Positions 1 through 7,632 of a stretch of 7,881 nucleotides of DNA are shown here, one piece after another (within the stretch, counting starts at the first letter, position 1; each line of letters begins with the position of its first letter). A model generated the notes under the pieces. It was not told the DNA's origin. It saw only the letters and a program-made list of their open reading frames with translations, and searched no databases. The translations under genes and the position numbers were made by a program. Source of the DNA: Dehalococcoidia bacterium (GTDB lineage Bacteria; Chloroflexota; Dehalococcoidia; Dehalococcoidales; UBA5760). Location: the NCBI GenBank assembly GCA_011176655.1, contig DUEB01000041.1, forward strand, positions 1-7,881, given 5' to 3'.

Positions 1-29
1 GTGTTCCTCGGGGGCCTCCAGGCTACCGG

Positions 30-1205
30 TTATAATAACGAGGGTATATCCTTAGCGGCGTTTTCGATATCTCTCAGCTTACAGGCAATCTCCTGCTGTT
101 TCTTCTGAACCTCCCCGATAACCGTGGTCGATTCACTGTAGAGAGTGGTTACCTTCTGCACGGTGTCAAGCTCCGACAGGATTACCGTTACCGCCAGCAC
201 TCCCCTTTCCCGGGGGTAGTCGCCGTTCCTGATGATTGCCTTGGGGCAGATGTCCCTCAGGTAATCCCCCAGCTCTTTAACCAGCTCCATGTTCATCTCG
301 TTGGCTGGGGCTCCCAGCAGGTAGAGGGCACGGTTAGCGTCCCGGGGGTTACAGGTCAGCGATAGCTCACTTATGGCCTCGTCCATGGCTTGAACCCCCA
401 TAGAGGTCTCCGTGCTTTTCTTCCTGAAATTTTCCCTCCGCTCAAAAGGAAGCCTGATGAGGGGCAGTTCCGATTTACCGTAGCCGATTACCGTCCAGCC
501 GACCAGGGTCTGCATTATGTCCCCGGCATCAAGTGTCTTGGCCCCGATATGCTTTCGCTTTTTTTCCTCGCCGGCGCAGAGCAGATTGTAGAACGGCTCG
601 GCAATCAGGGCATTAATCTTAGCCATGTTATTTCTCAGTGAGGCGTCCTTTTTAATATACCTCTGGTTATCAATGACGATTACGGCGTCGGCTACTGTGC
701 TGGCTGATTTAAGGCAGGTAGCCGAGTTATAGATGGTTCTCTCTTCGGTCTGTTCCTCGTGCTCGAAGGGAAGAATGATAAGGTTATAAACCGGCTTATC
801 GGCGTGGCGCTCTTTTATCAGCTGAGTCATTACCGGTAGCGCGCCGGAGCCGGTACCCCCCGCCGCCCCGGCGATGAGCATGAAGGCGTCCGACTCGGCA
901 AAGTGCCGGGTGGTCCTGATGGCATCGATGACCTTATCGCTATCCTCCCGGGCTACCTCCGCCCCGAGCTCGTTAATCTTGCCGACCCCGTGTCCCCCGG
1001 TCTTGCGCCCGCCGATAAGGATGCGGTGTTTGTAGTCGGACCTTATGGTGGATAGACCGCTCAGGTCGGCGGCATCTGTGTTTACCGCATAAGCGCCGGT
1101 AATTATTTCAATCCCCCGATAGCTGCGTGCCCGTCCGTTTAACCGCGCAAACTCATCAGCCATCCGGCCGCCGCATTGCCCGAAACCTATGACCACTAAT
1201 TTCAT
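30..1205 (-). CDS. CetZ-like tubulin/FtsZ-superfamily GTPase, paralog 1
   Basis: Predicted cytoplasmic GTP-binding, filament-forming protein of the tubulin/FtsZ superfamily, 391 aa. Visible nucleotide-site motifs: T1 loop GFGQCGGR (7-14), AVNTDAADL (40-48), GHGVG (71-75) followed by NELGAE (78-83), T4 signature AGGTGSG (115-121), DN (179-180, T5), and a helix with NALIAEPF (198-205) that should contact guanine. The T7 catalytic loop is LDAGD (225-229), with D226 and D229 matching the two FtsZ T7 aspartates. The GQCGGR T1 loop and the GHGVG/NELGAE block resemble archaeal CetZ more than canonical FtsZ. The C-terminal domain (about 270-349) is followed by a helical tail and a terminal DIPSLL, like the core of the FtsZ C-terminal peptide. 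The ATG start has GGAG six bases upstream. It is 175/240 identical (hand count, ungapped) to the paralog at 3942-5105. Family is confident; exact subfamily and role are inferred. Confidence 0.9.
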   Translation of the reverse strand: MKLVVIGFGQCGGRMADEFARLNGRARSYRGIEIITGAYAVNTDAADLSGLSTIRSDYKHRILIGGRKTGGHGVGKINELGAEVAREDSDKVIDAIRTTRHFAESDAFMLIAGAAGGTGSGALPVMTQLIKERHADKPVYNLIILPFEHEEQTEERTIYNSATCLKSASTVADAVIVIDNQRYIKKDASLRNNMAKINALIAEPFYNLLCAGEEKKRKHIGAKTLDAGDIMQTLVGWTVIGYGKSELPLIRLPFERRENFRKKSTETSMGVQAMDEAISELSLTCNPRDANRALYLLGAPANEMNMELVKELGDYLRDICPKAIIRNGDYPRERGVLAVTVILSELDTVQKVTTLYSESTTVIGEVQKKQQEIACKLRDIENAAKDIPSLL

Positions 1206-1233
1206 TTTTCACTCCAGTAGTAGAATTTGCCCC

Positions 1234-1263
1234 ATTTTAGGCATATTTGTAAGGTAATGTCAA
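1234..1263 (-). promoter_or_regulatory. sigma70-type promoter of CetZ-like paralog 1
   Basis: On the minus strand a perfect -35 TTGACA (1258-1263) and a -10 TAAAAT (1234-1239, 5/6) are separated by 18 bases. The predicted start of transcription near 1227 leaves a leader of about 22 nt before the ATG at 1205. The -35 lies in TAATTGACAT, which is also found at the promoter of the second GTPase gene. Confidence 0.7.
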
Positions 1264-1428
1264 TTATGAAGGTATGATAACAGCAAAAACCGGGGGTAAT
1301 TTCAAGCTAAAAAGTCATCAACTAACACGACAACAACCTCCTGTATTAATAATTTATGTCCACATCTGGTAAAGTCTACCATATACTACAACGTAAAAAA
1401 GGATTTTTGGTTATCGGTTATGAATAGG

Positions 1429-1459
1429 ACTCCTGAAGACTAGCCTGAAACAGGGGAGT
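1429..1459. other. compound stem-loop in intergenic region
   Basis: Outer arms ACTCC (1429-1433) and GGAGT (1455-1459) enclose a hairpin CCTG-AAA-CAGG (1444-1454) that stacks directly on the outer right arm, with a 10-base bulge on the left side. It lies downstream of the extra minus-strand promoter, so it would be transcribed from there. It may be a folded RNA element; no function is assigned. Confidence 0.3.
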
Positions 1460-1528
1460 ATAATTATCAGCTACCTTCTACCCGAAGTGTTCCTGGCTGA
1501 ACTCAGACCACATTTTATTTGGCGCTTG

Positions 1529-1557
1529 AGTATATTCCCCTTTTAACCGTGTGTCAA
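1529..1557 (-). promoter_or_regulatory. additional strong minus-strand promoter
   Basis: On the minus strand TTGACA (1552-1557, perfect) and TATACT (1529-1534, 5/6) are separated by exactly 17 bases. The predicted start of transcription near 1522 lies about 317 bases upstream of the paralog 1 start codon. The transcript would be a long leader for that gene or a separate small RNA. The -35 region again reads TAATTGACA, as at the other two minus-strand promoters of the locus. Confidence 0.55.
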
Positions 1558-1632
1558 TTACTGGATGGGAGGAGTCCGTTAGCAGGGTTAATCTGAACGA
1601 GCTTTGCCAGCCGGCGTCTGCCAACCTGGTTA

Positions 1633-1661
1633 TTGCAAAAATAGGTCGCCTGTCATAAAAT
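1633..1661 (+). promoter_or_regulatory. promoter of 25-residue-repeat coiled-coil gene
   Basis: TTGCAA (1633-1638, 4/6) and TAAAAT (1656-1661, 5/6) are separated by 17 bases. Transcription would start near 1668, giving a leader of about 77 nt to the ATG at 1745. The leader contains a small hairpin GGAGA-CATT-TCTCC (1704-1717). Confidence 0.55.
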
Positions 1662-1744
1662 AAAGGTTACCGTAGTGTTAGTGTCTTTTGGCTTTAAGCT
1701 GGCGGAGACATTTCTCCAGCATCGTTAGGGGGGTACTGAGGGCC

Positions 1745-3154
1745 ATGGAAGATGAACTTGGGCCAATCGAGAAGGCAGTAGCCAGGGCTGATACGCTGAG
1801 CAAATCGGCTATTGAGGCGGCCGGGGCCACCATAAAGGCCGCCCAGGAAGCGATATCCCAAGCCGAGGAGATAGGTAAAGCAACTAAGAAGGCCGCTGAC
1901 GAAGCAACTAAGGCTTCCCGCAGGGCCGTAACCAAGGCTGAGAAGGTGACCAGGGAGGCCGAGGAAAATGCGGAGACGGCGGAAAAGGCGTTCAAGGACT
2001 CCATAGCCCGGGCCGAGGAAGTAATTGAGTCGACTAAAGAAGCCACCCGGGTTCTAACCAGGACGCTGGAACAGGCCATATTCAAGGCGGAGGTCTCGGT
2101 CAAGGATGTCAAGGAAGCGGCGGAGTCATCGCTGAAGGAGTCCACGGAGGGGATAAACCGTGTCGAGAAGACCGGGGCCGCATCTAAGGAGGCCGCCGAG
2201 GAAGCCAGAAGGCTGTCACGGGAAGCCATATCCAAGGTGGAGGAGATAAGTAAATCGGCCCGGAAGTTTGCATCCGAGGCCACCAAAGCGTCCTATCAGG
2301 CGATAGATAAGGCTGAGAAGGCAAGTAAGTCGCTTAATGAGTATACCGAGGCATCGACCCAGGCCTTCAACAGAGCCACAAGCCGGGCGGAGGAAACTAC
2401 CAAGTGGTCCAAGGAGACCGTCGAGGCGGCGCAGGAGACCTTCGAGAGGGCTATCGCCGGAGCGGAGGGGGTACGTGAGAAGGCCCGGGAAGCCGTTGAG
2501 CTGATGACCAAGGCTTCGGAGGTAGCGGTAGCCAGGGCCGATGAAGTGAGTGAAGAGGTTATAGAGAAGGCTAGTGAGGTGAGTAAAGAGGTCGCCGAGA
2601 GAGCCAGTGAAGCCATTAAGGAGGTTCGGGAAGCGGCCGAGTTAGCGACCATAACGTCTCAGGAGGCCCTGAGCAAGGTTGAGGAAGTGGGTAGAGAAGC
2701 CAAGGCGGCGGCTGAGGAAGCAACCAGACTATCCGGAGAGGTAATCGCCAGGGCAGAGGCGATAAGCAAGGAGGCTAAGGAGGCGGCTGAATCAGCAAAA
2801 CGGGAGGCTAAGGAGGCGGCCGAGGTAGCCAGGAAAGCGACCAAGGAAGCGGCGGAAGCGTCAATCCGGGCCTTTGAGTCTGCCATAGGCCGGGCCAGGG
2901 AAACTGGAAAACTCCCTGAGGAGGCGGCTAGAGCCGCCATGAGCCAGGTCGAAAGAGCCGACAGAGTAGCCGGAGGCAAGCCGGCCGCCGAGGCTAAGGA
3001 AGAGGAGGCGGAGATGGCGGAGGTAACTGAAGAGCCGGTTGAAGAAGAGGCGGATAAAGAAACAGGTAGGGCGATGGATAAACGGCTGGATTTCCTGGCC
3101 AGAATGTATGCCGCCAACAAGGAAAAACGTACCAAAGAAAAGGAGGGCGGCTGA
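1745..3154 (+). CDS. Long helical protein of sixteen tandem 25-residue units
   Basis: Not recognised as a named family. It is 469 aa, Ala/Glu/Lys-rich, with no Cys, no signal peptide and no membrane segment. Residues 8-401 form 16 consecutive units of 25 residues, except two of 22 (283-304 and 355-376). The common pattern is S/F at 1, A-I at 4-5, K-A-E-E at 7-10, K at 13, K-E-A-A-E at 16-20, A at 22 and K-A at 24-25. Prolines are absent from the array except the first unit's boundary and residue 391, so a near-continuous helix is expected, about 59 nm if straight. The tail (402-469) is acidic, then has a short MDKRLDFLARMYAANK-type helix and a basic end. Start choice: ATG at 1745 begins just before the repeats, with AGGGGGG 11 bases upstream. 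An in-frame TTG at 1688 would add 19 residues (an Arg-rich amphipathic stretch) but lacks a Shine-Dalgarno. A LEA- or apolipoprotein-like label would reflect composition only. A scaffold or GTPase-partner role is inferred from its neighbours. Confidence 0.85.
   Translation: MEDELGPIEKAVARADTLSKSAIEAAGATIKAAQEAISQAEEIGKATKKAADEATKASRRAVTKAEKVTREAEENAETAEKAFKDSIARAEEVIESTKEATRVLTRTLEQAIFKAEVSVKDVKEAAESSLKESTEGINRVEKTGAASKEAAEEARRLSREAISKVEEISKSARKFASEATKASYQAIDKAEKASKSLNEYTEASTQAFNRATSRAEETTKWSKETVEAAQETFERAIAGAEGVREKAREAVELMTKASEVAVARADEVSEEVIEKASEVSKEVAERASEAIKEVREAAELATITSQEALSKVEEVGREAKAAAEEATRLSGEVIARAEAISKEAKEAAESAKREAKEAAEVARKATKEAAEASIRAFESAIGRARETGKLPEEAARAAMSQVERADRVAGGKPAAEAKEEEAEMAEVTEEPVEEEADKETGRAMDKRLDFLARMYAANKEKRTKEKEGG
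1766..2947 (+). repeat. Tandem 75-bp coding repeats (25-aa units, n=16)
   Basis: Units start at residues 8, 33, 58, 83, 108, 133, 158, 183, 208, 233, 258, 283, 305, 330, 355 and 377. Fourteen are 25 residues and two are 22. Units are diverged in DNA, so the period is held mainly at protein level. An exception is 2771-2836, where two adjacent 33-bp blocks both begin with GAGGCTAAGGAGGCGGC, pointing to a recent 11-codon duplication. Confidence 0.85.
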
Positions 3155-3253
3155 GGTAACCGAGACTGGCCAGAGGCCGCGCCGGTATGTGTCTGTGAAG
3201 CGCACCGTGTACGTCGTTATCAGGTTAATGGCTGAAACTAAAAATCAAGAGTG

Positions 3254-3260
3254 AAGGAGG
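3254..3260 (+). promoter_or_regulatory. Ribosome binding site of hendecad protein
   Basis: AAGGAGG is a near-perfect Shine-Dalgarno. It is six bases from a TTG (3267) and nine from the ATG (3270), so either could start the protein, differing by one residue. The ATG is preferred. No separate promoter was recognised in the 115-bp gap after the upstream gene, so the two are probably cotranscribed. Confidence 0.75.
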
Positions 3261-3269
3261 TCCCTGTTG

Positions 3270-3824
3270 ATGAATCAGAGAGAACGAGTCCCTAAAGCCC
3301 ACGAACAGGTTGAGCAACCGGCCGATAAGGTGGAGAAGCCGGCTGAGCAGCCAGCAGCCGCCCCCACTAAGGAGGCTAAAGAGCAACCGGCAACGTCCTT
3401 GAGTGAGATTCTGCTGCGGGCGGAGAAGGCATACGCAGCCTATATCGAGGCTCAGAAGGACGTAGCCAAGGCCTATCGGGAGAGCGAGCTGGAGGCGGAG
3501 AGGGTCTATAAAGAGAGTGAGCAGCAGGCCAGGAATGCCCGCGACGGGGGTATCAGGCAAGCCCTGAAGGCCCGTGACGAGGTGACGGAGAAAGCGGTGA
3601 AGGCCCGCGACGAGGCGATAGCGCAGACCGAGCAGGCTTATAAGAGTGCCAAGGAGCAAGCCGAGAAGGCTTATAAGGATAGTGAGCTTAAGTCTCAAAA
3701 CGCCTATGACGAAGGTGTCAGGCAGTCTCTGAAAACCTACGAGGAGGCTCTAGCCCAGGCAGCGAGGAAACGGGCCGCCACCATTGAGCAGGCGTGGGGG
3801 GTATATACCAAGACTACTAGCTAG
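3270..3824 (+). CDS. Helical protein with eleven perfect 11-residue (hendecad) units
   Basis: Unrecognised 184-aa protein. Residues 1-43 are rich in Pro, Glu, Lys and Ala (Pro at 8, 17, 24, 28, 32, 40) and look disordered. From about 44 to the end it is helical. Residues 58-178 are eleven 11-residue units with no insertions or deletions. Unit position 1 is always Tyr or Arg (58, 69, 80, 91, 102, 113, 124, 135, 146, 157, 168), and Y179 continues the series. Positions 4 and 8 are mostly small (A, S, G, T) and position 11 is mostly Ala. Eleven residues over three helical turns favour a straight or slightly right-handed coiled coil, or an amphipathic membrane-lying helix as in synuclein-type 11-mers. 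There is no signal peptide, membrane span or Cys. It lies 115 bp after the 25-residue-repeat gene on the same strand, probably in one operon, and converges on the second CetZ-like gene. A structural or adaptor role is inferred. Confidence 0.85.
   Translation: MNQRERVPKAHEQVEQPADKVEKPAEQPAAAPTKEAKEQPATSLSEILLRAEKAYAAYIEAQKDVAKAYRESELEAERVYKESEQQARNARDGGIRQALKARDEVTEKAVKARDEAIAQTEQAYKSAKEQAEKAYKDSELKSQNAYDEGVRQSLKTYEEALAQAARKRAATIEQAWGVYTKTTS
3441..3803 (+). repeat. Tandem 33-bp coding repeats (11-aa units, n=11)
   Basis: Eleven gap-free 11-codon units. There is also a longer internal similarity at an offset of five units (55 residues). The segment from E77 (YKESE, NARDGGIRQALK) matches that from E132 (YKDSE, NAYDEGVRQSLK), so a five-unit block seems to have been duplicated. 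Confidence 0.85.
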
Positions 3825-3941
3825 GCAGTAAATCCGGGATTGACACCGACTCTACGCGGCTGGCCGGTTACGACTACTGGCTGAAAAGCGAATCCAGGGC
3901 GGTCACTACTTTCGTACGGCTGGCTGGTTACTGCGACCAGG
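3825..3941. other. Convergent intergenic region with direct repeat and stem-loop
   Basis: Separates the convergent hendecad gene and GTPase paralog 2. A 14-bp direct repeat CGGCTGG(C/T)CGGTTA-like, matching at 13 of 14 bases, occurs at 3857-3870 and 3917-3930, exactly 60 bp apart. A perfect 5-bp stem CTGGT (3924-3928) / ACCAG (3936-3940) ends just before the GTPase stop codon. There is no T-run on either strand, so it is not a clear intrinsic terminator. Confidence 0.35.
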
Positions 3942-5105
3942 CTAGAGAAGCGAGGGGATGTCTCTAAAGGACTCAGCCAAATCCCTATGCTCGACCTCGA
4001 TGCCCTCTCGCTTCCTCTTGAGAAGGTCGATGAGCTCAATGGTTTTGGTGAAGTAGTCTATGATTTTGCTCACCCCGCTCAGTTCAGAGAGCATCACGGT
4101 CACATTCAGGGGCCCCTTTTCCCGGGGGTAATCACCGGTCCTGATGATGGCTTCCGGGGCGATACGTCTGAGATGGGTACCGATGTCTTTAACCAGGTTC
4201 ATGTTCATGTCATTGTGTTGCGCCGAGATGAGATACAGTCCCCGGCCCGCCTCAGCCGGGCTGCAGCGCAGTGATAGCTCGCTGACGGCGTTGTTGATTA
4301 ACTGAACCCCTACCTGGCCCTCGGCCATCTTATCCCGGAAGTCAAAGGGACTTCTGCGGCGTCCCTTCGTCGCCTTGCTGTAGCCGATAACCGTCCACCC
4401 GGACAGGGTCTGTATGATATCACCGGCATCAAGGATTCTCGACCCGATGTACTCGGGCTTCGTCTCTTCACCGGCGCAGAGCAGGTTGTAGAACGGCTCG
4501 GCAATCAGGGCATTGATTTTAGCCAGATTACCCCTAATCGAGTAGTTCTTGCTGATGTAGCGCTGGTTGTCAACCAGTACGACGGCATCCGCTACCAGAT
4601 AGGCAGACTTGAGGCAGGTGGCTGCGTTATAGATAGTCCTGCCTTCGGTTTCCTCCTCGTGCTGAAAGGGGAGGACGATAAGGTTATAGAGCGGTTTCTC
4701 GCTGTAGCGCTCCTTCAGCCTCTGGGTTATGGTGGCTATGGCACCGGAGCCGGTGCCGCCCGCCGCCCCGGCCGCCAGCAGGAAGGCGTCGGTCTCCTCA
4801 AATTGGGGTGTGTCCCTGAGGGCGTCTATCAGTTTATCGCCGTCTTCGCGGGCAATCTCCGCACCCAGCTCGTTAATCTTGCCAACCCCGTGTCCCCCGG
4901 TCTTGTTGCCCCCGATAAGCACCCGGTGCTGGTAGTCGGGCCTGATGGAGTAGAGGCCGCTCAGGTCAGCTACGTCGGTGTTGACCGCGAACACGCCGGT
5001 AATTATGTTGAGCCGCCGCTCGGTGCGCGCCCTTATTCCCAGCCGGGCAAACTCGTCGGCAATCCGCCCGCCGCACTGTCCCAGACCGATGACCAGTAAT
5101 TTCAC
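3942..5105 (-). CDS. CetZ-like tubulin/FtsZ-superfamily GTPase, paralog 2
   Basis: Second member of the pair, 387 aa. All nucleotide-site motifs match paralog 1 in position: GLGQCGGR (7-14), AVNTDVADL (40-48), GHGVG (71-75), NELGAE (78-83), AGGTGSG (115-121), DN (179-180), NALIAEPF (198-205) and T7 LDAGD (225-229). Both T7 aspartates are kept, so neither copy looks GTPase-dead. Differences cluster in the loop after GYSK (about 243-264, shorter than in paralog 1 and basic) and in the helical tail (346-381, only 6 of 36 residues shared). The final DIPSLL is identical. The start is GTG, with GAGG six bases upstream. It lies downstream of gap on the same strand but has its own strong promoter. 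The pair suggests co-assembly or division of labour, comparable in principle with other paired bacterial tubulins; this is inference. Confidence 0.9.
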   Translation of the reverse strand: MKLLVIGLGQCGGRIADEFARLGIRARTERRLNIITGVFAVNTDVADLSGLYSIRPDYQHRVLIGGNKTGGHGVGKINELGAEIAREDGDKLIDALRDTPQFEETDAFLLAAGAAGGTGSGAIATITQRLKERYSEKPLYNLIVLPFQHEEETEGRTIYNAATCLKSAYLVADAVVLVDNQRYISKNYSIRGNLAKINALIAEPFYNLLCAGEETKPEYIGSRILDAGDIIQTLSGWTVIGYSKATKGRRRSPFDFRDKMAEGQVGVQLINNAVSELSLRCSPAEAGRGLYLISAQHNDMNMNLVKDIGTHLRRIAPEAIIRTGDYPREKGPLNVTVMLSELSGVSKIIDYFTKTIELIDLLKRKREGIEVEHRDLAESFRDIPSLL

Positions 5106-5130
5106 TTTAAGCCTCTTCTCTTTTAGTCAG

Positions 5131-5150
5131 GGCTCTAACATTGTAGAGCC
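5131..5150. promoter_or_regulatory. Inverted repeat over the -10 of GTPase paralog 2 promoter
   Basis: Perfect 7-bp arms GGCTCTA (5131-5137) and TAGAGCC (5144-5150) around a 6-base centre. The minus-strand -10 TACAAT (5140-5145) lies across the centre and into one arm, a typical place for a repressor operator. It could instead form a hairpin at the very 5' end of the transcript, but the predicted start near 5133 would cut off one arm. Confidence 0.4.
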
Positions 5151-5168
5151 ACCTGGCAAGGATGTCAA
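5140..5168 (-). promoter_or_regulatory. sigma70-type promoter of CetZ-like paralog 2
   Basis: On the minus strand a perfect -35 TTGACA (5163-5168) and a -10 TACAAT (5140-5145, 5/6) are separated by exactly 17 bases. The predicted start near 5133 gives a leader of about 28 nt. This lets the GTPase be expressed independently of gap upstream. Confidence 0.75.
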
Positions 5169-5170
5169 TT

Positions 5171-5189
5171 ACGGGACGCTGGCGCCCGT
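5171..5189 (-). terminator. Possible weak stem-loop terminator after gap
   Basis: ACGGG (5171-5175) pairs with CCCGT (5185-5189), with a further CG/CG inside, 11 bases past the gap stop codon. The following minus-strand bases are AATTGACAT rather than a T-run, so termination would be inefficient at best. Confidence 0.25.
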
Positions 5190-5199
5190 GTGATATTAA

Positions 5200-6216
<1,017 letters not shown>

Positions 6217-6259
6217 CTACCTCCCTGGCAATATCTCTTTATTCGTGCTCCGGCGCCTA

Positions 6260-6265
6260 ATTATA
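6260..6265 (-). promoter_or_regulatory. Extended -10 promoter of gap
   Basis: On the minus strand TGGTATAAT gives a perfect -10 TATAAT (6260-6265) with the TGn extension. No good -35 is seen at 16-18 bases, which an extended -10 can tolerate. The predicted start near 6253 gives a leader of about 40 nt to the gap ATG. Confidence 0.6.
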
Positions 6266-6293
6266 CCACAAAAGCACTTTGGACTATGGATTA

Positions 6294-7599
<1,306 letters not shown>

Positions 7600-7632
7600 T
7601 TATGTCAAGTCAGTCCGCGAACTCGGTCAGGA

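Larger units (their letters stand above)
1206..1744. other. 539-bp divergent intergenic region
   Basis: AT-richer than the flanking genes, with no convincing protein gene. It holds the promoters for the two divergent genes, a further minus-strand promoter (1529-1557), a compound stem-loop (1429-1459) and a 5-5-5 inverted repeat TGGTA/TACCA (1367-1381). On the minus strand AGGAGG (1337-1342) sits eight bases before a GTG that opens an 8-codon frame ending in TGA (1302-1328, peptide MLVDDFLA). This could be a leader peptide or chance. A minus-strand non-coding RNA or long regulated leader of the GTPase gene is possible. Confidence 0.5.

Noticed and set aside
1384..1412. A/T-only hairpin AAAAA-AGGA-TTTTT in the intergenic region as an intrinsic terminator
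   Set aside because: The stem has no GC pairs, so it would not be stable enough to terminate transcription.
1688..1744. TTG start at 1688 adding 19 residues to the 25-residue-repeat protein
   Set aside because: No Shine-Dalgarno, and the ATG at 1745 directly precedes the repeat array. Kept as an alternative because the extra stretch is amphipathic and Arg-rich.
1766..2947. CRISPR array or DNA satellite as an explanation of the tandem periodicity
   Set aside because: The period is in the protein, the DNA units are diverged, and there are no alternating unique spacers.
1678..3135. Long open frames antisense to the 25-residue-repeat gene (202, 118 and 158 codons), with Ser/Ala/Leu-rich products
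   Set aside because: They are the complement of repetitive Ala/Glu/Lys codons, which rarely give stop codons in antisense. They have no family motifs or ribosome sites, while the plus-strand frame has a clear protein periodicity.
3039..3254. 71-codon plus-strand frame overlapping the end of the 25-residue-repeat gene and running to the next ribosome site
   Set aside because: Considered as a frameshifted extension. Most of it is a shadow of the coding frame, and the part beyond 3154 shows no repeat pattern or recognisable motif.
4659..5099. 146-codon plus-strand frame opposite the second GTPase gene
   Set aside because: Shadow of the conserved minus-strand gene; no motifs and no ribosome site.
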